Positions 1 to 9,885 of a stretch of 64,000 nt of DNA are shown here, in pieces. Made by a program: the position numbers and the translations under genes. The stretch comes from an uncultured Paracoccaceae bacterium. GTDB taxonomy: Bacteria; Pseudomonadota; Alphaproteobacteria; Rhodobacterales; Rhodobacteraceae. The stretch lies in NCBI GenBank assembly GCA_947503965.1, contig CANNFU010000001.1, positions 310,001 through 374,000 on the forward strand. Direction: 5' to 3'. Under the pieces are notes generated by a model. The model had not been told where the DNA came from. It worked only from the letters and a program-made list of their open reading frames with translations, and made no database searches. The stretch's first letter is position 1. Every line of letters begins with the position of its first letter.

Positions 1-594
1 CAGGTCGAAGAGACAACATCCGATTACGACCGCGAAAAATTGCAGGAACGTGTGGCCAAGCTGGCCGGCGGTGTTGCCGTCATCCGCGTCGGCGGCATGT
101 CCGAAGTCGAAGTGAAAGAGCGTAAGGACCGCGTCGATGACGCCCTGAACGCAACCCGCGCTGCTGTGCAGGAAGGTGTTGTCGTCGGTGGTGGTGTTGC
201 GCTGGTTCAGGCAGGCAAGTCGCTTGACGGTCTGAAAGGTGCAAACGCTGATCAGGATGTCGGCATCACGATCATCCGCAAGGCGATCGAAGCACCTCTG
301 CGTCAGATTGCTGAAAACTCCGGCGTTGACGGCTCGGTTGTTGCGGGCAAGATCCGTGAAAGCAACGATGCTGCATTCGGCTTCAACGCGCAGACCGAAG
401 AATATGGCGACATGTTCAAGTTCGGCGTGATTGACCCTGCCAAGGTTGTGCGGACTGCCCTGCAGGACGCCGCATCGGTTGCTGGTCTGTTGATCACCAC
501 CGAAGCCATGGTTGCTGACAAGCCCGCCAAAGAAGGCGCCGGTGGCGCTGGCGGCGGCATGCCCGACATGGGCGGCATGGGCGGCATGATGTAA
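1..594 (+). CDS. groEL: Chaperonin GroEL, C-terminal part (5' truncated by window edge)
   Basis: The reading frame is open from base 1, so the gene begins upstream of the window; 197 residues are visible. GroEL forms the 14-mer cytosolic folding chamber that works with GroES and ATP. The visible part matches the C-terminal half of the equatorial domain, including the GGGVALVQA segment and the flexible Gly/Met-rich tail ending in GGMGGMM that is typical of bacterial GroEL. A strong hairpin terminator follows about 90 bases after the stop, so this is the last gene of a groESL-type operon. Identification is close to certain; which paralogue it is, if several exist, cannot be told. Confidence 0.97.
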   Translation, partial: QVEETTSDYDREKLQERVAKLAGGVAVIRVGGMSEVEVKERKDRVDDALNATRAAVQEGVVVGGGVALVQAGKSLDGLKGANADQDVGITIIRKAIEAPLRQIAENSGVDGSVVAGKIRESNDAAFGFNAQTEEYGDMFKFGVIDPAKVVRTALQDAASVAGLLITTEAMVADKPAKEGAGGAGGGMPDMGGMGGMM

Positions 595-682
595 GTCGAA
601 ACGCAACGCGTTTCGACGCGGGCAGCAAAGCGGCAGTCGTTTCGTAAGAAATGACGACAGCTTTGACCCCGCATCGGTCTAC

Positions 683-717
683 AAAGGGCGGTCCACAACG
701 GACCGCCCTTTTCTTTT
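683..717 (+). terminator. Intrinsic terminator of groEL
   Basis: A perfect GC-rich stem (AAAGGGCGGTCC paired with GGACCGCCCTTT, 5-base loop ACAAC) runs straight into the T-rich tail TTTTCTTTT. It lies between the groEL stop and the next start, so it should end groEL transcription. Confidence 0.9.
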
Positions 718-763
718 GCGGGCATCCGGTATCAACTCCACATCAGACAAGACGGGGGCTTAC

Positions 764-1609
764 ATGGATCGTATTGGCGTTATCGGGTTGGGCCGCATGG
801 GCACCACAATTGCGCAGCGCTTCCAATTACAGGGCCATCACGTACTGGGCTGGACGCGCAGCGGGCGCACTGTCGATGGGATTGAAGCTGCCGCAGATAT
901 CCCCGCATTGGCAGCGGCAAGTGACACGCTGATCCTGAGCCTTTTGGACGATGATGCGGTCGCGACCGTGCTGTATCAGCTGATCGCCTGTGATCTGACC
1001 GGCAAGCAGATCATCGACACAAGTACTGTTATTCCCGACATCCTTAAGAACCGGGTTGACCATATCAACGCAAAGGGCGGCAGTGCTGTGGATGCCCCCA
1101 TCTCTGGCGGGCCAGAGCTGGTTCTTGCAGGGGCTTGCGGCATCTTTATCGGGGGCGACGCAGACGCCGCATCACATGCAAAGGCGACCCTGTCTGCCAT
1201 TTCCAACCGCATCTTTCATGTGGGGCCGCTTGGCACCGGGCTGGTCATGAAAGTCATCAATAACGGGATGATACAGGCCTATTTCGCCGGACTGGCCGAG
1301 ATGATGCCGCTTGCCAAACGCGCCGGGCTGCCGATGGAAACCGCGATGCGTATCCTTTGCGGTGGTCCTGCGGGTATGCCGATGATTGCAGATCGGTTGC
1401 CCAAGGTTTTGGGCGAAGATCCGACAGTCGGGTTTGCGATGTCTGCGGTGGCCAAGGACAATGATGTCTTTCGGCGTGTGGTCGGGTCTTTCGGTCTGGA
1501 CGCCCCTATACTGGCCATTGCCGGGGAACAGCAGAAGCAGGTGCTGGCAGCAGGTCTGGCCGATGCCGACCCCGCGGCCATGATCCCCTTTGCCTATGAC
1601 AAAGGATAA
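764..1609 (+). CDS. NAD(P)-dependent beta-hydroxyacid dehydrogenase (3-hydroxyisobutyrate dehydrogenase family)
   Basis: A 281-residue cytosolic oxidoreductase. The N-terminal Rossmann fold starts with GVIGLGRMG (residues 5-13). The family substrate loop DAPISGG is at about 110-116, and the catalytic-lysine helix GPLGTGLVMKVINN has its Lys at about 163. Length is normal for the family, which includes 3-hydroxyisobutyrate dehydrogenase, tartronate semialdehyde reductase and glyoxylate/succinic semialdehyde reductase; the sequence alone does not choose among these. The ATG at 764 is preferred because it begins the Rossmann strand directly, while an upstream in-frame start adds 16 unsupported residues. 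The next gene overlaps its 3' end, suggesting co-transcription. Confidence 0.85.
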   Translation: MDRIGVIGLGRMGTTIAQRFQLQGHHVLGWTRSGRTVDGIEAAADIPALAAASDTLILSLLDDDAVATVLYQLIACDLTGKQIIDTSTVIPDILKNRVDHINAKGGSAVDAPISGGPELVLAGACGIFIGGDADAASHAKATLSAISNRIFHVGPLGTGLVMKVINNGMIQAYFAGLAEMMPLAKRAGLPMETAMRILCGGPAGMPMIADRLPKVLGEDPTVGFAMSAVAKDNDVFRRVVGSFGLDAPILAIAGEQQKQVLAAGLADADPAAMIPFAYDKG

Positions 1610-2093
1610 GCCGTTGCGCAGTTTTGCACGCGAGATGAAGCGCGGCGAAGAAGACCAGGTTAATCAACTGTTGCGCGCCACCTTTGGCGGTACGGCAGAG
1701 GCACAACTGGTTCGCAAACTGCGAAAATCCCGCATGATCGCGGGCGAGACCGTATTGCCATTCGAGGAGAAGATCATCGGCTACTATGCCTTGTCTCACT
1801 TCGTGAAGCCAAAAAACTGGTTGTGCCTTGCCCCGGTTGCCATCCATCCGGATCATCAACGGCAGGGCCACGGCAAGCGGGTGATGGGTATCCTGACCGA
1901 ATGGGCGCGGCTGACAAAAACGCCTGTTGTGGTGTTGGGCGAACCGGATTTCTATAGAAAGGCCGGGTTTTCGGTGGCGCATGCAGCGCAATTGCGCTCT
2001 CCCTACCCGATTGAGAACACGATGCTTGCCGGTGTCGATGCGCCGGTCGCGGCACAGGATCTTGGTTATTCACCCGCGTTTGACGGGATCTAA
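1596..2093 (+). CDS. GNAT-family N-acetyltransferase
   Basis: A 165-residue single-domain GNAT acetyltransferase that transfers acetyl from acetyl-CoA to an unknown amine. The acetyl-CoA pyrophosphate loop is visible as HPDHQRQGHGKRVM at mid-protein (the R/Q-x-x-G-x-G/A type), preceded by the strand LCLAPVAI and followed by VVVLGEPDFYRKAGF, a usual GNAT C-terminal signature. The ATG at 1596 overlaps the end of the dehydrogenase gene by 14 bases; a TTG two codons earlier is also possible. The tight packing with its neighbours (next gene 3 bases after the stop) suggests one operon. Confidence 0.85.
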   Translation: MTKDKPLRSFAREMKRGEEDQVNQLLRATFGGTAEAQLVRKLRKSRMIAGETVLPFEEKIIGYYALSHFVKPKNWLCLAPVAIHPDHQRQGHGKRVMGILTEWARLTKTPVVVLGEPDFYRKAGFSVAHAAQLRSPYPIENTMLAGVDAPVAAQDLGYSPAFDGI

Positions 2094-2096
2094 GCG

Positions 2097-2933
2097 ATGC
2101 GCTTGTTTCTGCTTGTGGCCCTGACGATGACGGCCTTTGCGTCGAATTCGATCCTGAACAGGATCGGGGTCGCGCAATACGGGATGGACCCGATGGATTT
2201 CGCAGCCATCCGCACTGCTGCCGGGGCTGTGATGTTGTGGGTGCTGGTCGCAGCGCGCAAGGCGGTGCGGCCCCCGATTTTGACGCCGAAACGCTTTGCG
2301 GGTGCCTTGGCGCTGGCGATCTATATGGTCGGGTTTTCGTGGGCCTACATCACGCTGGACGCCGGGCTTGGCGCGCTGATCCTGTTTGGCGTGTTGCAGG
2401 TCGTTGTGTTTGGCTTTGCCGTGCTGACAGGGCAGCAAATCCCGCTTTTGCGTTGGGTGGGGGCCCTGATTGCATTGATCGGCCTGTGTGTGTTGTTGTG
2501 GCCGACAGGCGAAGCAACGGTTCCCTTTGTCGGTGCAACGGCCATGGTGATCGCAGGTGCAAGCTGGGCAGTTTACACCCTTTTGGGCCGGTCAGAGGCT
2601 GATCCCTTGGGGTCAACAGCGGGTAACTTTTTGCTGTGCTTTCCCTTTGTCGCGCTGGCAACATTCCTCAGCGCGCAAGGTGACTTCAGCGCAGGCGGCA
2701 TCATGACGGCCATCATCGCGGGTGCGATTACATCGGGGCTGGGTTATGCGTTATGGTATCGGCTGTTACCGCAACTGCCCACGACTGTGGGCGGAATTGC
2801 ACAACTGAGTGTGCCGGTCATCGCCGTTGCCGCAGGTGTCGCGCTGCTGGGTGAGATGCTGACCGCCCGCCTCATAATTGCCGGTGTACTAGTTTTGGGC
2901 GGAATTGCAGTATCTTTGATCACAAGACGTTAG
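2097..2933 (+). CDS. EamA/DMT-superfamily membrane exporter
   Basis: A 278-residue inner-membrane protein with about ten hydrophobic segments arranged as two repeats of five, the normal EamA (DMT) layout. Repeat ends carry the family feature of a short loop with a Trp/Tyr-rich motif ([21 protein letters not shown]). Such proteins export metabolites or amino acids, but the substrate cannot be read from sequence. The gene begins 3 bases after the GNAT gene stop, so it is probably translated from the same transcript. No signal for a specific regulator is visible. Confidence 0.85.
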   Translation: MRLFLLVALTMTAFASNSILNRIGVAQYGMDPMDFAAIRTAAGAVMLWVLVAARKAVRPPILTPKRFAGALALAIYMVGFSWAYITLDAGLGALILFGVLQVVVFGFAVLTGQQIPLLRWVGALIALIGLCVLLWPTGEATVPFVGATAMVIAGASWAVYTLLGRSEADPLGSTAGNFLLCFPFVALATFLSAQGDFSAGGIMTAIIAGAITSGLGYALWYRLLPQLPTTVGGIAQLSVPVIAVAAGVALLGEMLTARLIIAGVLVLGGIAVSLITRR

Positions 2934-2985
2934 GTTCTGTCAAAAACCCCTACAGTTTTTGTGCAAGGCGACTAGGTATGGGTTC

Positions 2986-3708
2986 ATGAAAAGACTTTGT
3001 ACTGCATTTTTCCTGATGTTCGCCGGAACTGCCGCAGTGGCAGAGGAATGTGTCGTGCTGCTTCACGGCTTGGCGCGCAGTGAGATATCACTGACGCCGA
3101 TGCAGCTTGTTCTTGAAAACGCTGGTTACAAGGTGATCAACCGCGGCTATCCCTCCACCACAGCGACGATACAAGAACTGGTCGAGGAACATGTGGCCGA
3201 GGATGTGGCCGCCTGTGGCGACCTGCGTGTGAACTTTGTCACGCATTCTATGGGCGGCATTCTTGTGCGGGCATGGTTGACCAACAACCGCCCACCGCAG
3301 ATGGGCCGCGTTGTCATGCTGGGGCCGCCCAATGGTGGGTCCGAACTTGTCGATCTTTTTGGCGATCTTGAGCCGTTTCAGTGGGTTAATGGGCCCGCTG
3401 GACTACAGCTGAGCACCGATGCCAACAGCCTTCCCAATACATTGGAGAACCTGCCCTATGAAATCGGTATCATTGCGGGTGATCGGACGCTGAACCCCCT
3501 TTATTCCAGTATCATTGAAGGGCCCGATGACGGAAAGGTCTCTGTCGCGTCTGCCCGGCTGGAGGGGATGCGCGATTTCATCGTACTGCCCGTGACGCAC
3601 ACCTTTATGATGAATAACCCGCTGGTGATCGAGGAGACGCTGCTGTTCTTGCAGAACGGGCAGTTCAATCATGGGCTGACGCTGATGGATGTGATCTTTG
3701 ATGACTGA
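2986..3708 (+). CDS. Secreted alpha/beta-hydrolase (lipase-like)
   Basis: A 240-residue protein with an N-terminal signal peptide (about residues 1-19: MKR, a hydrophobic run, then AVA-E). Oxyanion segment LLHGLAR is at 25-31. The nucleophile elbow is THSMGG with Ser at about 88, the usual G-x-S-x-G with the first Gly replaced by Thr, as seen in several triacylglycerol-lipase-like families. A late VTHTFMM segment could supply the catalytic His. It probably acts in the periplasm on esters. The ATG at 2986 is chosen because it starts the signal peptide; an upstream TTG frame would add nine residues before it. Its stop abuts the purK stop on the other strand with no spacer. Confidence 0.8.
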   Translation: MKRLCTAFFLMFAGTAAVAEECVVLLHGLARSEISLTPMQLVLENAGYKVINRGYPSTTATIQELVEEHVAEDVAACGDLRVNFVTHSMGGILVRAWLTNNRPPQMGRVVMLGPPNGGSELVDLFGDLEPFQWVNGPAGLQLSTDANSLPNTLENLPYEIGIIAGDRTLNPLYSSIIEGPDDGKVSVASARLEGMRDFIVLPVTHTFMMNNPLVIEETLLFLQNGQFNHGLTLMDVIFDD

Positions 3709-4779
3709 TCAGGCGGGTTTTATCACGCGATTGACATGACCCATCTTGCGGCCTGGCTTGACCTCGGCCTTGCCGTAAAGATGGATTGCTGCATCGGTTT
3801 TGGCCAGCGCTGGCACCCGGTCCATATCATCACCGATCAGATTTTCCATCACCATGTCCGCGTGTCGTGACCCGTCACCCAAGGGCCAGCCCGCGACCGC
3901 CCGGATGTGCTGTTCAAACTGGCAGATCGTACAGCCATTCTGCGTCCAATGCCCTGAGTTATGCACGCGGGGCGCGATTTCATTAACGATCAGACCATGC
4001 GACGTCACGAACAACTCAACCCCCATGACACCGACATAATCCAGCGCGTTCAAAACTTTGGCAGCGATCAGCACCGCATCGGTCCGTTGACTGGGCGACA
4101 GTTTGGCGGGCACCGTTGTCGTCCGCAAAATACCAGCCTCATGGACATTTTCACCGGGATCATAACAGGCGACCGACCCGTCAGGCCCGCGCGCCCCGAT
4201 AACGGATACCTCATGGCTGAAATCAATGAACCCTTCAAGAATTGCAGGCGCACCGGCCATGGCGTCAAATGCTTCGGATGCGTCATCTGGCGTTATGATC
4301 CGCGCTTGGCCCTTGCCGTCATAGCCCATGCGGCGGGTTTTCAGGATCGCAGGCGCACCGATCTTTCCAACGGCAGCCCGCAGGTCGTCAAGGGTGCTTA
4401 CATCGGCAAACGGCGCGGTTTGCAGACCAAGCTGCTGCAGGAACGTCTTTTCCGTCAGCCGGTCCTGGCTGGTCGCCAAAGCGGTGCGGTTTGGATGGAT
4501 GGGTGCAAGCGCCTCTAACAGATCCAACGCGCTGGTGGGAATATTCTCGAACTCATAGGTGATGACATCGACGGATTTGCCGAAGGCGGTCAACGCCTTG
4601 TCATCATCGTAGCTGGCTGTGGTCACCCGATGGGCCACATCGCCTGCCGGGGCATTCGCACCAGGTTCAAAGATATGCGTTTTCAGCCCCAACCGGGCTG
4701 CCGCAACAGACAGCATCCGCCCTAGCTGGCCACCACCAAGGATACCAATCGTCGCGCCAACAGGCAGTGGTTTAGTCAT
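3709..4779 (-). CDS. purK: N5-carboxyaminoimidazole ribonucleotide synthase
   Basis: PurK carboxylates AIR with ATP and bicarbonate to N5-CAIR in purine synthesis. The 356-residue protein opens with [12 protein letters not shown], the biotin-carboxylase-like N-terminal fold. It contains the ATP-grasp segments [14 protein letters not shown] and [18 protein letters not shown], and the metal/phosphate region [14 protein letters not shown] near the C-terminus. The start at 4779 overlaps the end of purE by 8 bases, the usual coupling; a longer in-frame extension into purE is rejected. The product is the substrate of PurE, encoded just upstream. Confidence 0.95.
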   Translation of the reverse strand: MTKPLPVGATIGILGGGQLGRMLSVAAARLGLKTHIFEPGANAPAGDVAHRVTTASYDDDKALTAFGKSVDVITYEFENIPTSALDLLEALAPIHPNRTALATSQDRLTEKTFLQQLGLQTAPFADVSTLDDLRAAVGKIGAPAILKTRRMGYDGKGQARIITPDDASEAFDAMAGAPAILEGFIDFSHEVSVIGARGPDGSVACYDPGENVHEAGILRTTTVPAKLSPSQRTDAVLIAAKVLNALDYVGVMGVELFVTSHGLIVNEIAPRVHNSGHWTQNGCTICQFEQHIRAVAGWPLGDGSRHADMVMENLIGDDMDRVPALAKTDAAIHLYGKAEVKPGRKMGHVNRVIKPA

Positions 4780-5260
4780 CGGTCGGTTCATCCGGGATCG
4801 AGGCTGACAATTCAGCGCGCCAACCGTCCAGGCGCGTTGCAAGCGCTGCATCCTGCAGGGCAAGGATACCGGCGGCCATTAGCCCCGCGTTCTTGGCACC
4901 AGCCGCGCCGATCGCCATGGTCGCCACGGGATATCCGCGCGGCATCTGCAGGATCGAGTAAAGACTATCGACGCCCGACAACGCATTGGTCTGCACAGGT
5001 ACACCGATCACCGGCACACGGGTTTTCGACGCCATCATGCCCGGAAGATGGGCCGCCCCCCCTGCCCCTGCAATGATCACTTGCAGGCCACGATTCACCG
5101 CAGTCTTGCCATAGTCCCACAACCGATCAGGCGTGCGATGGGCCGACACGATTTTGGTCTCAAACGCCACGCCAAGCTCTTCCAGGACAGTTGCAGCTTC
5201 GCGCATTGTCGGCCAGTCGGATTGGCTACCCATAATGATGCCGACCAAAGGTTGGGTCAT
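4772..5260 (-). CDS. purE: N5-carboxyaminoimidazole ribonucleotide mutase
   Basis: A 162-residue class I PurE, which converts N5-CAIR to CAIR. The N-terminal [13 protein letters not shown] signature (phosphate loop and active-site region) and the SAHRTPDR motif (catalytic His and substrate binding) are intact, as is [12 protein letters not shown]. Start at 5260 puts the initiating Met right before the first strand; an upstream in-frame ATG would add seven residues. It is translated together with purK through an 8-base overlap. Confidence 0.96.
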   Translation of the reverse strand: MTQPLVGIIMGSQSDWPTMREAATVLEELGVAFETKIVSAHRTPDRLWDYGKTAVNRGLQVIIAGAGGAAHLPGMMASKTRVPVIGVPVQTNALSGVDSLYSILQMPRGYPVATMAIGAAGAKNAGLMAAGILALQDAALATRLDGWRAELSASIPDEPTDD

Positions 5261-5337
5261 GGTGTAAATATCCCACAGCAAAAGGAAGCGGCACTATAGC
5301 CATAGCCAGCTTGGCTGCAACGGCTGCCGGTGCGGTA

Positions 5338-5556
5338 TCAGGCGATAATATCGGGCAAGATGCGATCTTCGAGCGCGACAATCTGATCTTTCAGGTTCAG
5401 TTTTTGTTTTTTCAGCCGCTTGATCGTCAGCATGTCAGCTGACCCACGCGCGTGCAGGGCGTCAATCGCTTCGTCCAGATCACGGTGCTCGCGACGCAGA
5501 ACCTCCAGCTTGACGCGCAGCACCTCGATCTGCTCCATTTTGGTGGATTTATTCAT
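5338..5556 (-). CDS. DUF465 (YdcH-like) small coiled-coil protein
   Basis: A 72-residue, highly charged helical protein. The C-terminal half reads DMLTIKRLKKQKLNLKDQI, the K/R-rich pattern of the YdcH/DUF465 family, and the N-terminal half is a heptad-like helix. The family is widespread in Alphaproteobacteria and has no established function. It stands alone on the minus strand, with its promoter in the region shared with the heat-shock unit. Confidence 0.8.
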   Translation of the reverse strand: MNKSTKMEQIEVLRVKLEVLRREHRDLDEAIDALHARGSADMLTIKRLKKQKLNLKDQIVALEDRILPDIIA

Positions 5557-5631
5557 CTATGGCAGGTCCGAATTCCATTGCATCGATGTCATATAGATAG
5601 GGCGTCTAAAGCCAATTTCCTAATACTTCCT

Positions 5632-5662
5632 CTTGATCAAATCAGCTTGGACCCCCATATTT
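5632..5662 (+). promoter_or_regulatory. Sigma-32 (RpoH)-like heat-shock promoter
   Basis: CTTGAT (5632-5637) and CCCCATAT (5653-5660) are separated by 15 bases. They resemble the RpoH consensus CTTGAA / CCCCATnT and lie about 65 bases upstream of the hsp20 start, where a heat-shock promoter is expected. The match was made by eye. Confidence 0.6.
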
Positions 5663-5725
5663 TTCTGGAAAGGTCGCCATAACGGGGCCGAAACCGACAG
5701 TCGCTTATCAAGAAGGGCATGTCCT

Positions 5726-6139
5726 ATGACGAAATTGGCTTTGGGAACGCATCCGTTCCTGTTGGGGTTTGAGCAGCTTGAACGCTTGGTCGAGCGGACC
5801 GCAAAAAGCGGAAATGATGGCTACCCCCCCTACAACATCGAACAAACGTCCGAGAATTCCTATCGCATCACGTTGGCCGTGGCTGGATTTGCGGAACACG
5901 ATTTGTCCATTACGGTCGAGGACAGTTCGCTTGTCATTCGCGGCCGCCAAGGCGACGACAGCGACGGACGGATATTTCTGCACCGCGGTATCGCCGCGCG
6001 TCAGTTCCAACGCTCTTTCGTGTTGGCGGAAGGTGTCGATGTGGGTGAGGCCGTCATGGAGAATGGTCTGCTGCATGTCGACCTGACACGCGCTGTGCCC
6101 GAGCGCATTGTACAAACGATCAGTATCAAGAAAGGTTGA
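5726..6139 (+). CDS. Small heat-shock protein, Hsp20/IbpA family
   Basis: A 137-residue ATP-independent holdase that binds unfolding proteins in the cytosol. It has a short N-terminal arm (MTKLALGTHPFLLGFEQLERLV), an alpha-crystallin domain from about residue 35, and the family A-x-x-x-N-G-L-L motif (AVMENGLLHVDL) near 110. The start at 5726 follows an AAGAAGGG ribosome-binding site; a longer frame upstream lacks support and would overlap the promoter. The next gene starts three bases after its stop. Confidence 0.93.
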   Translation: MTKLALGTHPFLLGFEQLERLVERTAKSGNDGYPPYNIEQTSENSYRITLAVAGFAEHDLSITVEDSSLVIRGRQGDDSDGRIFLHRGIAARQFQRSFVLAEGVDVGEAVMENGLLHVDLTRAVPERIVQTISIKKG

Positions 6140-6142
6140 ATC

Positions 6143-6367
6143 ATGAATACGAAAATCGATCTTAAGACCTTCGGCCACGACATCGTTTACGTAAAGCCTG
6201 TGCTTGTCGCTGATCTTCCCGCGGATGTCCAAAGCGAAGTGGGCGATCTGGAAGAGTTGTTTGCCGTGCATAACGCTGCCGGAGAGCAGTTGGCACTAGT
6301 TGCTAACCGCAAACTGGCATTCCATCTTGCGCGTCAGAACAAAATGCAGCCGGTGACGGTTCACTGA
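6143..6367 (+). CDS. DUF1150-family small protein
   Basis: A 74-residue protein matching the DUF1150 pattern: an N-terminal IVYVKPV strand, a central DLPADVQ acidic stretch, LFAVHNAAGEQLALVANR, and a C-terminal RKLAFHLARQN. The family is found mainly in Rhizobiales and Rhodobacterales, typically right behind a small heat-shock gene as here (3-base gap). By association it is probably a heat-inducible partner of Hsp20; its biochemical role is unknown. Confidence 0.82.
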   Translation: MNTKIDLKTFGHDIVYVKPVLVADLPADVQSEVGDLEELFAVHNAAGEQLALVANRKLAFHLARQNKMQPVTVH

Positions 6368-6373
6368 ACATCT

Positions 6374-6399
6374 GTTAGATGGGTTTACGCCCATCTTAC
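6374..6399. terminator. Hairpin between convergent DUF1150 and sat-cysC genes
   Basis: GTTAGATGGG and CCCATCTTAC pair over nine of ten positions around the loop TTTACG. The hairpin sits in the 40-base gap between two convergent genes, so it may act on both strands. The T-run is weak, so termination is inferred mainly from position. Confidence 0.45.
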
Positions 6400-6407
6400 G
6401 CACCCGA

Positions 6408-8117
6408 TCACGCCTTGATCAGGCCAAGGCTTTCGAGTTTCAGGATCACCTGATGCGCGCAATTGTCGACAGGTACGCTTTCTGTTTCAAGTCGCAGTTC
6501 CGGGTTATCTGGCACATCGTAGGGGTCTGAAATTCCTGTGAATTCCTTGATCTTGCCTTCCCGCGCCAGTTTATACAGCCCCTTGCGGTCGCGCCGTTCA
6601 CATTCTTCGATTGAGGTTGCTACATGCACCTCGATGAAAGCACCAAATTGTTCGATCTCTTCGCGCACCTGACGGCGCGTTGTGGCGTAAGGTGCAATCG
6701 GCGCGCAAATGGCGATACCCCCATTCTTGGTGATCTCGGATGCGACATAGCCGATCCGGCGAATGTTCAGATCGCGGTGTTCCTTGCTGAACCCAAGCTC
6801 TGAAGACAGGTTCTTGCGCACGATATCCCCGTCCAGCAGTGTCACTGGCCGCCCACCCATTTCCATCAGTTTGACCATCAAAGCATTGGCAATGGTCGAT
6901 TTGCCAGAACCTGAGAAACCGGTGAAGAATACCGTAAATCCCTGTTCGGCCCGTGGGGGCCGTGTCTTGCGCAGTTCCTCGACCACAGCCGGGAACGAAA
7001 ACCAGTCGGGGATTTCCAGCCCTTCCGACAAACGCCGCCGCAATTCAGTGCCCGAGATATTGAGGATCGTCACATCGTTCCGGTCATGGATTTCATCCGC
7101 CGGTTCGTACTGGGCGCGGTCCTGCACGTAGACCATGTGCTTAAAGTCGACCATTTCGATGCCCATCTCGTCCTGGTGTTGGCGGAACAAATCCTGCGCA
7201 TCATAGGGGCCGTAAAAATCCTCGCCCGCGGAATTCTGCCCTGGCCCGGCGTGATCGCGCCCCACAATGAAATGGGTGCAGCCGTGGTTCTTGCGGATCA
7301 GTCCGTGCCACACGGCCTCGCGCGGGCCGGCCATGCGCATGGCAAGGTTCAAAAGGCTCATCGTCGTGGTGGATGACGGGTACTGATCCAGCACGGCCTC
7401 GTAACAGCGCACACGGGTGAAATGGTCGATATCGCCAGGTTTTGTCATGCCGACAACCGGGTGGATCAGCAGGTTCGCCTGCGCCTCTTTCGCCGCGCGA
7501 AACGTCAGTTCCTGATGGGCGCGATGCAACGGATTGCGGGTCTGGAATGCCACAACCTTGCGCCAACCCAGTTTGCGGAAATAAGCGCGCAATTCGTTGG
7601 GCGTATCACGGCGGCCACGAAAATCATAATGCACGGGCTGTTGAATACCTGTCACCGGGCCACCCAGATAGACGGTGCCTGCGGTGTTATGCAGATAGTT
7701 CACTGCCGGATGCGCGGTGTCGTCAGCGCCAAACACCTGCTTTGCTTCATGCGCTTTGTCGGGCGTCCATTTGTCAGTCACCGTCATCGTGGCGAGGATC
7801 ACGCCTTCCTGATCGCGCAGGGCGATGTCCTGACCCAAAGCAACCGTTTCTGCAAAGGCGTCACTGACGTCCAGCGTGATTGGCATCGGCCAAAGCGTGC
7901 CATCCGCAAGGCGCATCGTGTCAACAACGCTGATATAATCTGCCTCGGACAGGAACCCTTTCAGCGGATTGAAACCGCCATTCATCAACAACTCCAGATC
8001 GCAGATCTGGCGCGGCGTCAGATCATGGCTGACAAGGTCTGCAGCCTCCAACTTCATCTTCTGGGCGCTCTCGTAAGAGACGTAGAGTTCCGGAATCGGG
8101 GCGAGGTCTTGGGCCAT
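6408..8117 (-). CDS. Bifunctional sulfate adenylyltransferase / adenylylsulfate kinase
   Basis: A 569-residue fusion that makes APS from sulfate and ATP and then PAPS. Residues 1-390 are ATP sulfurylase: QTRNPLHRAH (192-201) carries the H-x-x-H site, and FIVGRDHAGPG (about 283-293) is the second ATP motif. Residues about 395-569 are APS kinase with the P-loop GFSGSGKS (400-407), DGD(I)VR and IAPYATTRR regions. The kinase is at the C-terminus, as in other alphaproteobacterial fusions. ATG at 8117 is preferred over a TTG two codons earlier. Both active sites appear intact, so the enzyme should feed assimilatory sulfate reduction or sulfation. No cysD/cysN pair is present here. Confidence 0.95.
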   Translation of the reverse strand: MAQDLAPIPELYVSYESAQKMKLEAADLVSHDLTPRQICDLELLMNGGFNPLKGFLSEADYISVVDTMRLADGTLWPMPITLDVSDAFAETVALGQDIALRDQEGVILATMTVTDKWTPDKAHEAKQVFGADDTAHPAVNYLHNTAGTVYLGGPVTGIQQPVHYDFRGRRDTPNELRAYFRKLGWRKVVAFQTRNPLHRAHQELTFRAAKEAQANLLIHPVVGMTKPGDIDHFTRVRCYEAVLDQYPSSTTTMSLLNLAMRMAGPREAVWHGLIRKNHGCTHFIVGRDHAGPGQNSAGEDFYGPYDAQDLFRQHQDEMGIEMVDFKHMVYVQDRAQYEPADEIHDRNDVTILNISGTELRRRLSEGLEIPDWFSFPAVVEELRKTRPPRAEQGFTVFFTGFSGSGKSTIANALMVKLMEMGGRPVTLLDGDIVRKNLSSELGFSKEHRDLNIRRIGYVASEITKNGGIAICAPIAPYATTRRQVREEIEQFGAFIEVHVATSIEECERRDRKGLYKLAREGKIKEFTGISDPYDVPDNPELRLETESVPVDNCAHQVILKLESLGLIKA

Positions 8118-8277
8118 GGTCAACTCAAATTAGAAAAAACATATCGGCTGGCTGATAGACCTCTGGCGCGCGTCTTGTCTAGCGATCATGGTCAAAAAAG
8201 ACCGCTATTCGCCGCATGGCGGTGTTAGGGGGACAGTTCTTGATCCAACAGTATCTTTTTAGGACACCCACCCGGGG

Positions 8278-8778
8278 TTACCCCATAATAGGTGGTCCGG
8301 CTTGGCAGACTTGCGCTCTGGTCCCATCTTCGTTCCAACGAAACAGTGTCAGATGCGTTTTCTGCGGATCAGTGCGCGATGCATACAGCATGCCGTCCAA
8401 CCCAAGCGCACGCACCCGGTCAGCAATATCCCATGTTGGTGAATGCAGCCCATTTGCCCTCAGGCTTTGCCATTCAATAGCCCGATGGGTGGTATCAATC
8501 GCCAGTGCTGCAGTTGCGGCATCATCCCGCAAATCAACAACCCGCGCGTTGATCACATGCAAAGGAAATATCCCGCGATCAGGCGTTTCATGATCCGTAT
8601 AACGCGCCGTGGCCACAACGCAGCCTTCGGGTGAGGCAGACAGATAAAGGGCGCGCTGCCCGTCGCGATGGGATCGCCCCTCTGGCGCATGGGCTGGGGC
8701 CAGTATGTCGGATGCCTCCGCCAGCGCTTTCATGCGATAGTAGGTACCGTTCAGCGTCAGGACATACTGTTCCTGCAC
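8278..8778 (-). CDS. RES-domain protein (possible NAD+-degrading fold)
   Basis: A 166-residue protein starting at a GTG six bases after the trxB stop, so probably co-transcribed with trxB. It resembles the RES domain: YRM near the start, GRSHRDGQRALYLSASPEG (the G-R-W-x-x-x-G-x-x-x-x-Y-x-A-x-S region), and late LGLDGMLYASRTDP followed by LFRWN. RES toxins break down NAD+ using Arg and Glu residues. By eye the position of the usual catalytic Glu, after ASPEGCVV, is Ala here, so activity is doubtful. No antitoxin-like gene adjoins it. The family call rests on pattern only. Confidence 0.6.
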   Translation of the reverse strand: MQEQYVLTLNGTYYRMKALAEASDILAPAHAPEGRSHRDGQRALYLSASPEGCVVATARYTDHETPDRGIFPLHVINARVVDLRDDAATAALAIDTTHRAIEWQSLRANGLHSPTWDIADRVRALGLDGMLYASRTDPQKTHLTLFRWNEDGTRAQVCQAGPPIMG

Positions 8779-8784
8779 GAGCGC

Positions 8785-9789
<1,005 letters not shown>

Positions 9790-9885
9790 TCATGCGGCAT
9801 CGAAAAGGGCACTATCGGCACAAGTCGCAGCCATACTTTGGGCATAAAGCGCATTTAACTTGTTACTGAATCAAAAGGTGTGGGC

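Noticed and set aside
2941..2961. CAAAAAC-N7-GTTTTTG stem between the EamA and hydrolase genes
   Set aside because: The stem is AT-rich and weak, and it overlaps the likely ribosome-binding and promoter region of the next gene; not reported as a terminator.
8188..8201. GGTC-A6-GACC stem upstream of sat-cysC
   Set aside because: Only four pairs; too short to call.
8278..8778. Complete toxin-antitoxin pair with the RES-domain gene
   Set aside because: No antitoxin-like open frame lies on either side; the neighbour is trxB.
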